A stretch of 64,000 nucleotides of DNA from Pseudophaeobacter arcticus DSM 23566 (GTDB taxonomy: Bacteria; Pseudomonadota; Alphaproteobacteria; Rhodobacterales; Rhodobacteraceae): the NCBI RefSeq assembly GCF_000473205.1, contig NZ_KI421507.1:299074-363073 (forward strand), read 5' to 3'. Positions 9,696 to 19,230 of this stretch are shown here, piece by piece; positions within the stretch are counted from its first letter, which is position 1, and every line of letters starts with the position of its first letter. The translations under genes were made by a program, and so were the position numbers. The notes under the pieces are model-generated. The model worked only from the letters and a program-made list of their open reading frames with translations, made no database searches and was not told the DNA's origin.

Positions 9696-9732
9696 GACAA
9701 AGGCGCAACCCCATCAGGAGTTGCGCCTTGTC
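9696..9732. terminator. Bidirectional hairpin between convergent genes
   Basis: GACAAAGGCGCAAC and GTTGCGCCTTGTC pair with a one-base bulge around a ten-base loop. The hairpin sits between the stops of the M24 peptidase (9649) and the formaldehyde dehydrogenase (9772). The T-run is short, so it may be an imperfect intrinsic terminator. Confidence 0.6.
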
Positions 9733-9771
9733 AGATCATCGGCGTCTCTATTTCAGAGATGGCCTTTGGGT

Positions 9772-10887
9772 TTAGAACTCGACGACGGCGCGGATGGATT
9801 TGCCGGCATGCATCAGATCAAAGCCTTCGTTGATCTGGTCGAGCGTCAGCTTATGGGTGATCATCGGGTCGATTTCGATTTTGCCGTCCATGTACCAATC
9901 GACAATTTTGGGCACATCGGTACGCCCGGATGCGCCGCCAAAGGCGGTGCCGCGCCAGCTGCGGCCGGTGACCAGCTGGAACGGACGGGTGGAAATTTCG
10001 GCACCGGCGGGGGCAACGCCGATGATGATGCTTTCCCCCCAGCCTTTATGTGCGGCCTCCAATGCGGTGCGCATAACGTTGACGTTGCCGGTGGCATCAA
10101 AGGTATAATCCGCGCCGCCGCCGGTCACTTCAACCAGATGCGCAACCAGATCTCCCTCGACCTCGGCGGGATTGACAAAATGGGTCATGCCAAAATGCGT
10201 CGCCATCTCGATCTTGCCGGGGTTGAGGTCAACGCCAACGATCTGATCGGCGCCAGCCAGTTTCAGCCCCTGAATGACGTTCAGGCCAATGCCGCCCAGA
10301 CCAAAGACGATGGCGGTAGAGCCGATCTCGACCTTGGCGGTGTTGATCACCGCGCCGATGCCGGTGGTGACGCCGCAGCCGATGTAGCAGATCTTGTCAA
10401 AGGGCGCGTCCTTGCGCACCTTGGCCAGGGCGATTTCCGGTACAACTGTGTGGTTGGCGAATGTCGAACAGCCCATGTAGTGATGGATCGGCGTGCCATC
10501 CAGCATCGAAAACCGGGTGGTGCCATCGGGCAGCAGCCCCGCGCCCTGGGTCGAACGGATCGACTGGCAGAGGTTGGTTTTGGGGTTCAGACAGTATTCG
10601 CATTCGCGGCACTCAGGCGTATAGAGCGGGATCACGTGATCGCCGACTTCCAGGCTGGTGACGCCTTCGCCCACTTCGATGACAACACCGGCGCCCTCGT
10701 GGCCCAGAATGGCGGGAAAAATACCCTCGGGGTCGTCGCCAGAACGGGTGAATTCATCCGTGTGACACAGGCCGGTGGCCTTGATTTCCACCAGAACCTC
10801 GCCGGCCTTTGGCCCTTCCAGGTTCACTTCCATAACTTCGAGCGGCTTGCCCGGAGCAACTGCAACGGCGGCACGTGTGCGCATCAT
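9772..10887 (-). CDS. frmA: S-(hydroxymethyl)glutathione dehydrogenase (class III alcohol dehydrogenase)
   Basis: 371 residues, the standard length. The catalytic zinc region GLCHTDEFT and GHEGAG, the structural zinc loop CRECEYCLNPKTNLC, and the NAD-binding GLGGIGLNV are all present. The enzyme oxidises the glutathione adduct of formaldehyde to S-formylglutathione and can also reduce S-nitrosoglutathione. The first in-frame start lies at 10935, but ATG at 10887 has GAAGGA eight bases upstream and gives the conserved RTRAAVAV start. No formylglutathione hydrolase gene is adjacent in the window. The gene is monocistronic here. Confidence 0.95.
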   Translation of the reverse strand: MMRTRAAVAVAPGKPLEVMEVNLEGPKAGEVLVEIKATGLCHTDEFTRSGDDPEGIFPAILGHEGAGVVIEVGEGVTSLEVGDHVIPLYTPECRECEYCLNPKTNLCQSIRSTQGAGLLPDGTTRFSMLDGTPIHHYMGCSTFANHTVVPEIALAKVRKDAPFDKICYIGCGVTTGIGAVINTAKVEIGSTAIVFGLGGIGLNVIQGLKLAGADQIVGVDLNPGKIEMATHFGMTHFVNPAEVEGDLVAHLVEVTGGGADYTFDATGNVNVMRTALEAAHKGWGESIIIGVAPAGAEISTRPFQLVTGRSWRGTAFGGASGRTDVPKIVDWYMDGKIEIDPMITHKLTLDQINEGFDLMHAGKSIRAVVEF

Positions 10888-11281
10888 AAATCTGATCCTT
10901 CGTCCTGTTTCGGTCGCTTGTTTGGTCCTGGCCAAAAAGCTCTACCTGTCAATAATTTGCCCAGGTTCGGCGCAGCGGTGGTAAACAGGCGATCCTGCCC
11001 GCCGCAATTGGGCTTACCCAGCGTTACAACCGCCCAAGCCTTCTCGCAAGGGATACCTGGATTTTAGCCCGTATGGCGGAGGGGCTATGGTCTCAAAAAC
11101 GACCAATAGTGCTGCTCCAGGGTCATGGCTGCCCAAAAATCTGCTGGGTCCTTGCTGGCTTATCTCACGTCTCAAAAGCGAGAGAGCAACAGGTTGGATC
11201 TGTCGGGGCCGTGGCAGGATCCGGGGCAGTGGCTTTCCCGGACAATCGGGGCATTCATCTGCATTTTTCAGGGGAGGGGGC
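10888..11281. other. Divergent intergenic region before copA
   Basis: About 390 bases upstream of the formaldehyde dehydrogenase and of copA. Its right end merges into the CueR operator. The remainder shows no supported gene. Confidence 0.35.
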
Positions 11282-11312
11282 TTGACCTTCCCCTTGCTGG
11301 AAGCCCCAAATG
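11282..11312 (+). promoter_or_regulatory. CueR operator/promoter of copA
   Basis: TTGACC at 11282 acts as -35 and is followed by TTCCCCTTGCTGGAAG, the characteristic CueR dyad (ACCTTCC-N7-GGAAG-type). A -10-like CAAATG follows at 11307 after a 19-bp spacer. The over-long spacer is the hallmark of MerR-family promoters. It lies 35 bases before the copA ATG and matches the E. coli copA operator core base for base, as far as I can recall that site. Confidence 0.88.
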
Positions 11313-11346
11313 AAGTCCCAAACGAGGAAAACGTCTGGATTTTGCT

Positions 11347-13848
11347 ATGCAACATCGTCAAATCTCAGTGCAGATCACGGGGCTTAATTGCGCGGGCTGT
11401 GTTGGCCGGGCTGAAAAAGCTCTGGCCGCGATACCGGGGGTCAGTGAGGCTTCGGTTAATCTGGCCACAGCCAAGGGGCAGGTGCAGGCTGCACCGGATC
11501 TGGAACCGGCAGAGCTGGTCTCGGCACTCGAGCGGGCAGGCTATCCGGCTGCCTTGTCGCGGGTGAGCCTGGATATCGAAGGGCTGAGCTGCGCCTCTTG
11601 TGTGGGGCGGGCAGAGGCGGCTTTGCGTGCGGTTCCCGGCGTGGTTACCGCTGAGGTGAACCTGGCCACCGAGCGGGCGGATGTCAGTTACCTGACCGGG
11701 GCCACGCGCGCAGCAGATCTGTGCGCTGCCAGCACGAAGGCGGGTTATCCCGCCTCCCTGCGGGGCGGTGAAGCGGATGCGACAGAGCAGGCGCAACAGC
11801 GCCGAACGCAGGAAATCAGCGCGTTGGTGCGTCAGGTGAGCATTGCTACGGTCCTGACGCTGCCGGTTTTTGTGATCGAAATGGGCAGCCACATGCTGCC
11901 TGCCATGCATCATTGGGTGCTGGCCAATATCGGCCAGAGCAATAGCTACATGCTGCAATTTGTTCTTGCGACTTTGGTGCTGGTCGGACCAGGGCGTCAG
12001 TTTTATGGCATAGGCGTACCCGCCCTGTTGCGCGGCGCACCTGATATGAACGCGCTGGTGGCGCTGGGAACGGCGGCGGCCTATGGGTTTTCGGTGATCT
12101 CGACCTTTTTTCCACACCTGTTGCCACCTGGTTCGGCCAATGTTTATTTCGAGGCCGCCTGTGTCATCGTGGTCCTGATCCTGACGGGGCGCTTGCTGGA
12201 GGCCCGCGCCAAAGGGCGCACCGGGGCGGCAATTCGCAAACTGGTCTCTTTGCAGCCCAAAACAGCAGAGCTGGTACGGGGCGATACGGTGATTGAAACC
12301 CCGGTGGACGAGATTGCCCCCGGAGATCTGATCCGGCTGCGCCCCGGGGCGCGGGTCGCGGTGGATGGAGAGGTGACCTCTGGCACCTCCTTTGTGGATG
12401 AAAGCATGCTGAGCGGTGAGCCACTCCCGGTGGAAAAGGGCAAGGCCGCGCGGCTTTCGGCTGGGACTGTGAACGGATCCGGCGTGCTGGAGTTTCGCGC
12501 CACCCATGTGGGGCGGGATACCGCGCTGGCGCAGATCATCCAGATGGTTGAACAAGCGCAGGGCGCAAAACTGCCGGTACAGGGCCTGGTCGACCGTATC
12601 ACCATGTGGTTTGTGCCAGCGGTCTTGCTGACGGCCTGTTTAACAATTCTGGTCTGGCTGTTGCTGGGGCCTGCGCCCGCCTTGCCGCTGGCCCTGGTGG
12701 CCGGTGTTTCCGTGCTGATCATTGCCTGCCCCTGTGCCATGGGGCTGGCGACGCCGACCTCGATCATGGTTGGCATTGGCCGGGCGGCGCAACTGGGGGT
12801 GCTGTTTCGCAAAGGTGACGCCCTGCAGAGGCTGCAATCGGTCCAGGTGGTGGCGTTGGACAAAACCGGCACCCTGACCGAAGGACACCCGGCCCTGACC
12901 AGTCTGCAGCCTGCGGAAGGCTTTGATCGGGATGCGGTGTTGCGGCTGGTTGGCGCCGCAGAGGCCCAGTCAGAACACCCCATCGCCAAGGCCCTGGTTG
13001 CGGCGGCTGGCAAGGACCTGCCCAAGGCCGAACAGGTTGAGGCCTTGCCGGGTTTTGGGCTGCGGGCCCATGTCGAGGGGCGCGAGGTGCTGATTGGAGC
13101 CGCGCGGCTGATGCAACGCGAGGCGATAGACTGTGCCGCGCTTGTCACCCTGGCGCAGAGCTGGGGGGCCGCAGGGGAGACGCCGTTTTATGTGGCGATC
13201 GACGGCCAGCTTGCGGCGGTGCTGGCGGTGGCAGATCCCATCAAGCAGGGCACAGCGGCCGCCATCAAGGCGCTGCAGGCGCAGGGCCTGAAAGTGGCAA
13301 TGATCACCGGCGACGCAGAGGCAACGGCGCAGGCCATTGCGGCGCGGCTGGGTATTGATGCGCTGCGTGCCGAATGCCTGCCAGAGGACAAGGTCACGGT
13401 GCTCAAAGATCTGCAAGACAGCTATGGTGCGCTTGCCTTTGTAGGCGATGGGCTCAACGATGCCCCGGCGTTGGCGGCTGCGGATGTGGGGGTTGCCATT
13501 GGCACCGGCACCGATGTGGCGATTGAGGCTGCGGATGTGGTGCTGGTTTCTGGTGATTTGCGCGGGGTGCAGGATGCGCTTATGGTGAGCCGCGCCACCA
13601 TGCGCAACATCCGGCAAAACCTTGGATGGGCCTTTGGCTATAACCTAGTTCTGGTGCCGGTTGCGGCGGGGGTACTTTATCCTTTTGGCGGGCCGTTGCT
13701 GTCTCCAGTGCTGGCGGCTGGCGCTATGGCGCTGTCCAGCGTCTTTGTCCTGAGCAACGCGCTGCGCTTGCATCGGCTGAAATCCAGCTTAGATGAAGGA
13801 ACAGAGGTGTCGAAACCCGGCACTGCTTCGTTTCACCCCGCCATCTGA
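11347..13848 (+). CDS. copA: Copper-exporting P1B-type ATPase
   Basis: 833 residues. Two N-terminal heavy-metal-associated domains carry CAGC (Cys15, Cys18) and CASC (about Cys82, Cys85). The transmembrane metal site CPC is at about 461-463. The phosphorylation motif DKTGT starts near 505 and the hinge GDGLNDAP is near 700. It exports Cu(I) from the cytoplasm using ATP. A CueR-type operator lies just upstream and the cueR gene lies 20 bases downstream, so expression should respond to copper. Domain set and length are complete. Silver could also be a substrate, as in many CopA proteins. Confidence 0.96.
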   Translation: MQHRQISVQITGLNCAGCVGRAEKALAAIPGVSEASVNLATAKGQVQAAPDLEPAELVSALERAGYPAALSRVSLDIEGLSCASCVGRAEAALRAVPGVVTAEVNLATERADVSYLTGATRAADLCAASTKAGYPASLRGGEADATEQAQQRRTQEISALVRQVSIATVLTLPVFVIEMGSHMLPAMHHWVLANIGQSNSYMLQFVLATLVLVGPGRQFYGIGVPALLRGAPDMNALVALGTAAAYGFSVISTFFPHLLPPGSANVYFEAACVIVVLILTGRLLEARAKGRTGAAIRKLVSLQPKTAELVRGDTVIETPVDEIAPGDLIRLRPGARVAVDGEVTSGTSFVDESMLSGEPLPVEKGKAARLSAGTVNGSGVLEFRATHVGRDTALAQIIQMVEQAQGAKLPVQGLVDRITMWFVPAVLLTACLTILVWLLLGPAPALPLALVAGVSVLIIACPCAMGLATPTSIMVGIGRAAQLGVLFRKGDALQRLQSVQVVALDKTGTLTEGHPALTSLQPAEGFDRDAVLRLVGAAEAQSEHPIAKALVAAAGKDLPKAEQVEALPGFGLRAHVEGREVLIGAARLMQREAIDCAALVTLAQSWGAAGETPFYVAIDGQLAAVLAVADPIKQGTAAAIKALQAQGLKVAMITGDAEATAQAIAARLGIDALRAECLPEDKVTVLKDLQDSYGALAFVGDGLNDAPALAAADVGVAIGTGTDVAIEAADVVLVSGDLRGVQDALMVSRATMRNIRQNLGWAFGYNLVLVPVAAGVLYPFGGPLLSPVLAAGAMALSSVFVLSNALRLHRLKSSLDEGTEVSKPGTASFHPAI

Positions 13849-13868
13849 CGGCACAGCATGAGGTCCGC

Positions 13869-14258
13869 ATGAATATCGGTGATGTTTCAACCCGCTCGGG
13901 CCTGCCGGCCAAGACCATCCGCTATTACGAGGATATCGGCCTGATCAAACCGCAGCGTAGCGAAAACGGCTATCGCTGCTTTGTCGAGGCGGATCTGCAC
14001 AAGCTCGCCTTTCTGGGCCGGGCGCGGGCCTTGGGGTTTACCATAGAAGACTGCCGGATGCTGATGGCGCTATATGAGGATGAGAGCCGCGCCAGTGGCG
14101 ATGTCAAGCAACTGGCGCTGGAACATCTGAGCAAGATCGAGACCAAAATTGCAGACCTGCAGGCGATGCGCGATACCCTGACCGAGCTGGTGCATTGCTG
14201 TGCTGGTGACAACCGCCCAGACTGCCCGATCTTGAAAGATCTGTCCGGCAAGGTGTGA
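13869..14258 (+). CDS. cueR: CueR-type MerR-family copper regulator
   Basis: 129 residues. It has an N-terminal MerR winged helix with TIRYYEDIGLIKP at 16-28, a dimerisation helix, and C-terminal metal-loop cysteines at 111 and 119. The C-x7-C spacing matches that of Cu(I)-sensing CueR. The gene follows copA by 20 bases on the same strand, so activator and target are likely cotranscribed from the CueR promoter at 11282. A strong terminator follows at 14307. HmrR is an alternative name for rhizobial members. Confidence 0.93.
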   Translation: MNIGDVSTRSGLPAKTIRYYEDIGLIKPQRSENGYRCFVEADLHKLAFLGRARALGFTIEDCRMLMALYEDESRASGDVKQLALEHLSKIETKIADLQAMRDTLTELVHCCAGDNRPDCPILKDLSGKV

Positions 14259-14306
14259 GGCAGGGGCTTAAGGGTCAGCAAACCAGCCGGTGTGCTGGTG
14301 GAATGT

Positions 14307-14345
14307 AAAACAGGCAGCCCACAGTGACTGGGCTGCCTGTTTTTT
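14307..14345. terminator. Strong bidirectional intrinsic terminator
   Basis: AAAACAGGCAGCCCA (14307-14321) pairs perfectly with TGGGCTGCCTGTTTT (14329-14343) around a seven-base loop. Ts continue to 14345, and an A-run on the left provides Us for the other strand. It ends copA-cueR and the minus-strand pca operon. Confidence 0.92.
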
Positions 14346-14377
14346 ATGAGACAGTCGAAACTGGTCTTGCCGGTGCC

Positions 14378-15223
14378 TTAGGCTGGGCGCAGACCCAGAA
14401 TTTCGCGGGCCTGTTGCCAGCTGGCGACGGGGCGTTCGTATTTCTCGCACAGATCGACCGCGCGCTGCACCAGGGCCGCGTTTGAGGGCGCCAGGGTTTC
14501 GCGGTTCAGACGCAAATTATCCTCAAGGCCAGTGCGGGTGTGGCCACCTGCGGCAATCGCCCATTCATTGATCTGGATCTGACCGGGGCCGATACCTGCA
14601 CCGCACCATTCTGCCTCAGGCGCCAGGCGCTTTACGGTTTTGATGTAGAAATCAAAGGTCTCGCGATCCACCGGCATGGCATTTTTTACGCCCATGACAA
14701 ATTGCACATAAAGCTTGCCAGCGATGCGCCCATCCTGGTTCATCTTCACCGCCTGATGGATATGCGACAGATCAAAGGCCTCGATCTCGGGCTTGACCTC
14801 ATACTGGCGCATCTCACTGGCCAGCCAGTCAACCAGATCCGGCGGGTTTTCATAAACGCGGGTGGGGAAGTTGTTGGACCCCACCGAAAGCGAAGCCATG
14901 TCGGGACGCAGCGACAGCATGCCGCCGCGTTCCTGGCCCGCGCCCGACCGCCCACCAGTGGAGAGCTGCACAATCATGCCGGGGCAGTGCTTGTTCAGCC
15001 CTTCCAGCAAGCGGCCAAACTTCTCTGGATCGGATGAGGGCGTTTGATCGTCGTTGCGCACATGGCAATGGGCAATTGTGGCGCCAGCTTCAAACGCGGC
15101 CTGGGTGCTCTCAACCTGTTCCGCAATGGTGACGGGCACCACCGGGTTGTGCTCCTTGCGGGGCACGGATCCGGTGATGGCAACGCAGATGATACAGGGT
15201 TTGCCCTGGCTTGAGATGGTCAT
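14378..15223 (-). CDS. Beta-keto acid cleavage enzyme (BKACE, DUF849)
   Basis: 281 residues with the BKACE metal motif CHVRN (family zinc histidines), a GGRSGAG loop and IEAFD further on. Family members use acetyl-CoA to split 3-keto acids into acetoacetate and an acyl-CoA. The gene is last in the pcaC-pcaH-pcaG order with only about ten bases after pcaG. This supports a role on 3-oxoadipate, yielding succinyl-CoA and acetoacetate, in place of the CoA-transferase PcaIJ; that is inference. Start ATG 15223 has GGGAG upstream; a longer in-frame start at 15313 would run into pcaG. It is sometimes annotated as 3-keto-5-aminohexanoate cleavage protein. Confidence 0.85.
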   Translation of the reverse strand: MTISSQGKPCIICVAITGSVPRKEHNPVVPVTIAEQVESTQAAFEAGATIAHCHVRNDDQTPSSDPEKFGRLLEGLNKHCPGMIVQLSTGGRSGAGQERGGMLSLRPDMASLSVGSNNFPTRVYENPPDLVDWLASEMRQYEVKPEIEAFDLSHIHQAVKMNQDGRIAGKLYVQFVMGVKNAMPVDRETFDFYIKTVKRLAPEAEWCGAGIGPGQIQINEWAIAAGGHTRTGLEDNLRLNRETLAPSNAALVQRAVDLCEKYERPVASWQQAREILGLRPA

Positions 15224-15233
15224 GGATGCTCCC

Positions 15234-15859
15234 TTAGATATCAAAAAAGACGGTTTCACCGTCGCCCTGCAGGCGGATGTCAAAACGATACACCGTCTGG
15301 CCGTCACGTTCACTGCGTTTTGCGATCAGGGTTTCGCGGCGCTTTTCCCACTCAACCACATTGATCACCGGGTCGGCGGCGTTGGCCTCTGCCTCATCAT
15401 CAAAGTAAAGCCGGGTATTCAGCCCCACATTGATGCCGCGCGCCACGATCCACAGGTTGATATGCGGCGCCATCATCTGCCCATTGCGGCCCATCAGGCC
15501 ACCGGGTTTGACAGTATCAAATGCCCATTCACCGGTTTCAAAATTGGTGATCACCCGGCCCCAGCCGCGAAAGCCCTCTTCGACGGTGTCATGCCCGGCA
15601 TGTTCGGGGTGCGGATAGATGCCATCGGCATTGGCCTGCCAGACCTCCAGCAGCACGTCCTTGACTGGCGACCCGGTGCCGTCGATGACCAGGCCTTCGA
15701 CACGGATCCGTTCCCCCTTGGCATTGGGGCCGGCAATATCCTGCCCCAGTTCCTGATCGTAGATCTGAAACCCAGCCGCGCCGGGGGCCAGACCGATATG
15801 CACATAGGGGCCTGCGGTTTGCGAAGGGGTTTCTTTCAGATATTCAAGTGTCTGTGGCA

Positions 15860-15860
<1 letters not shown>
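15234..15860 (-). CDS. pcaG: Protocatechuate 3,4-dioxygenase alpha subunit
   Basis: 208 residues of the intradiol dioxygenase fold, with the SQTAGPYVHIGL start typical of the alpha chain and DVLLEVWQANADG in the core. With the beta chain it forms the non-haem Fe(III) enzyme that opens protocatechuate to 3-carboxymuconate. The alpha chain does not supply the iron ligands. Its start overlaps the pcaH stop by one base (TAATG type), which implies coupled synthesis of the two subunits. Confidence 0.95.
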
Positions 15861-17013
<1,153 letters not shown>

Positions 17014-17111
17014 CTGATGCAGTCCTCTGCTTGGTAGCTTGTGAGGAGTATCACATATCAAAATTGTGCTGTATAATGCGAATTTCCACATGTTTGCATT
17101 GCGAAAATGAT
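17014..17111. promoter_or_regulatory. Divergent pcaC/pcaQ control region
   Basis: About 100 AT-richer bases between the pca operon and its probable regulator. LysR-type regulators normally bind such divergent gaps. I do not see the ATAACC-N4-GGTTAT PcaQ box known from rhizobia, so the operator may differ. Confidence 0.5.
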
Positions 17112-18032
17112 ATGCGTTTATCGGCCCATCTGAAACTGCGTCATCTCGAAGTCTTTGTCGAAGTGGCGCGCCAGACCAGTGTGACCCAGGCGGCAGAGGC
17201 GCTGGGCATGACCCAGCCTGCCGTCACCCGCGCCCTGCGCGAGCTGGAGGCGGTCTGCGGCAAACCTCTGGTGGAGCGTCATGGTCGGGGCATTCGTCTG
17301 TCGCCCTATGGGGAGATGTTTCGCCACCACGCGGGGCGCAGCCTGGCATTGGCGCGGGATGGGGTTGCGATGTTGCAGGGGCTGGAGGCCGGCGAGGGGC
17401 CGAGGTTGCGGATAGGCGCCTTGCCAACCGTCTCGGCCACCTTGGTTCCCGATGCATTGGCCGAGCTGGAGGCCGGTATCGGCCGCAGCCGGTTTTTGGT
17501 CACCACCGGGGACAACCAGTATTTGCTGGACCTGCTGCGCCGCGGCGATCTGGATCTGGTTGTCGGCCGGTTGCCTGCGCCCGAACGCATGGTGGGGATT
17601 GATTTTGAACCGCTGTTTCATGAGCGCGTTGCGGTGGTTGTGGCCACGGGGCATCCCCTGGCGGACAGCGGCCATCTGCCGGAGGGGGCGCTACAGTCCT
17701 ATCCGGTGTTGATGCCCTCGCAGGGGTCGATCATTCGCCCCCTGGTCGAACATATGTTTCTGGAGCAAGGTCTGATGATGCCTCAGGCGCCGATCGAGAC
17801 GGTTTCGGCCACCTTTGGGCGGCGGTTTGTGCTGGACCACGGCGCGATATGGTTCATCAGCCAGGGGGTGGTGCAGGCCGATCTTGCGGCGGGGGCAATG
17901 CAGCAGCTGCCCCTGGACACCACCAGCACCCTGGGGCCGGTGGGGCTGTGTATTCGCAGCGAACACCAGCTGTCGGCAACCGGGGCGCGGTTCTGTGCCT
18001 GCTTGCGGGGGCTGTGCAAGCTGACGGAATAG
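17112..18032 (+). CDS. pcaQ: LysR-family regulator PcaQ
   Basis: 306 residues. The N-terminal helix-turn-helix (LRHLEVFVEVARQTSVTQAAEALGMTQPAVTRALRELE pattern, about residues 9-45) is followed by a periplasmic-binding-protein-like effector domain. The RHLEVFVEVAR start and the divergent position next to pcaCHG identify PcaQ, which activates the pca operon in response to a beta-ketoadipate pathway intermediate. Upstream in-frame start codons exist to 17031, but ATG 17112 matches the family N-terminus. Confidence 0.87.
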   Translation: MRLSAHLKLRHLEVFVEVARQTSVTQAAEALGMTQPAVTRALRELEAVCGKPLVERHGRGIRLSPYGEMFRHHAGRSLALARDGVAMLQGLEAGEGPRLRIGALPTVSATLVPDALAELEAGIGRSRFLVTTGDNQYLLDLLRRGDLDLVVGRLPAPERMVGIDFEPLFHERVAVVVATGHPLADSGHLPEGALQSYPVLMPSQGSIIRPLVEHMFLEQGLMMPQAPIETVSATFGRRFVLDHGAIWFISQGVVQADLAAGAMQQLPLDTTSTLGPVGLCIRSEHQLSATGARFCACLRGLCKLTE

Positions 18033-18056
18033 GGGCTGCGGAGCGCAGGTGCCGGG

Positions 18057-18671
18057 TCAGGCGCGCAGGCTGGCCAGCGCCATGCTGCTGATATCGCGGG
18101 CAATTGTGTCAATAAACTCCTGCGAGGCGCCGCGTTCAGGCCGGAACCAGAATACTGGTGAGTTGAGGATCAGCATCAGGCCAGCCACAGCGACGGTCAG
18201 GTTGCGGTCTTTAAAGCTGCCTTCTGAAATACCGCGCGCCACTTCGGTTCGAAACAGCATTTCATACTGGCGTTGTCCGGTGCGAAGCTGCTCCTGAAGA
18301 CCCTGTTCGACACCCTTCACTTTTTTGGACTGGGTGCCGCCGGTGTAGGTTTGCAGGATGACCTTGTGGTAGGCCAGCGAGTTCAACACTTCGTAGATGT
18401 GACCGCGGGCCATCTTGTCGAGCGATTTGACCGCCGGCAGGCTGACATCAATAAGCCCCTCAACGGCTCTGTAGGTAAAACCGGCTGCCCGCAGTTGCAC
18501 CGCTGCAAGCAGGGCGCCTTTGGATGGGAAGTGATGGTAGATCCGCCCCTTGGTAGACCCCAGCTGCGCCGCGATATCATCCACCGAGGCGCTTTCGACG
18601 CCCAATGTCATGAAGCAATGGGCGGCGGCATCCAGGATCTCGCTTTTTGAAGTGCTGATCTGTTCTAACAT
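18057..18671 (-). CDS. TetR-family transcriptional regulator
   Basis: 204 residues with an N-terminal TetR helix-turn-helix (ILDAAAHCFMTLGVESASVDDIAAQLGSTKGRIYHHF pattern, residues 12-48) and a variable ligand domain. It faces the divergent livH-type operon across 560 bases, so it is a good candidate repressor of that importer and its acyl-CoA ligase. The ligand is likely an acyl-CoA or related acid, by analogy with TetR regulators of acyl-CoA ligase operons; this is inference. Confidence 0.85.
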   Translation of the reverse strand: MLEQISTSKSEILDAAAHCFMTLGVESASVDDIAAQLGSTKGRIYHHFPSKGALLAAVQLRAAGFTYRAVEGLIDVSLPAVKSLDKMARGHIYEVLNSLAYHKVILQTYTGGTQSKKVKGVEQGLQEQLRTGQRQYEMLFRTEVARGISEGSFKDRNLTVAVAGLMLILNSPVFWFRPERGASQEFIDTIARDISSMALASLRA

Positions 18672-19230
18672 CTAGGGTCTGCCTGCCATTCAGGTTGGAT
18701 CTTGGCCTATCAGACTGCCCGGATAAGAGGCAATCCCAAAGCCGTCGCTCTGAACAGCCCATCTGACAGTCCATCTGACGGGCCATCTGACGGGCCATCT
18801 GGTTGTCTCTTGCTGTTTCACCGCGCGGCGGCGCCGGAATAGAAGTGAAATGGCAAGCCCGAGCCGTCCTGTCTGTGTCTGTCGCAAGAATGGCGATGCC
18901 ATTTTGGCCAAGACCTGAGGGGGCAACCGGGATGCGGCAGTGACTGCAAAAGAGGGCTAGAGACATCACACCTATGGGGACCGCGCAACAAGGTTGGCTG
19001 GTAGGATCCAAGAATCAGCCTAGGGGGACAGAGGCGCGAAAAATAGGCACTTTTTGCTAGTCTGACGCTGGGTCCCGCCGATTGACAGGTCAAAAACATA
19101 CTCAGTAGTCTGTTTTTAGACGCTTGGGATTCCGCAGCTTGAGGAGGCAGCAGGAAAACCCGCAAAAAAGCGCTAGGGCCCGGACGCGATCGGGCAAGGA
19201 GCCGTTCTTTAGGAACGGGGGGAGGAAAAT
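18672..19230. other. Divergent intergenic region with tandem repeat
   Basis: About 560 bases between the TetR gene and livH. Apart from the 12-bp repeat listed separately and the livH ribosome site, I see no supported gene. Frames across it have no recognisable product. Confidence 0.4.
18759..18802. repeat. 12-bp tandem repeat
   Basis: CCATCTGACAGT is followed by two perfect CCATCTGACGGG units and a partial CCATCTGG. The array lies about 90 bases upstream of the TetR start in non-coding sequence. Confidence 0.75.

Noticed and set aside
9721..11067. 448-residue plus-strand open frame over the formaldehyde dehydrogenase gene
   Set aside because: It is antisense to a clear class III alcohol dehydrogenase with all zinc and NAD motifs; the frame is a by-product of high GC codon bias.
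11365..12555. Long minus-strand open frame inside copA
   Set aside because: It lies antisense to a complete CopA with HMA domains and has no family features.
17014..17111. Rhizobial-type PcaQ box
   Set aside because: The ATAACC-N4-GGTTAT motif is not present in the divergent gap, so I do not annotate a specific operator.
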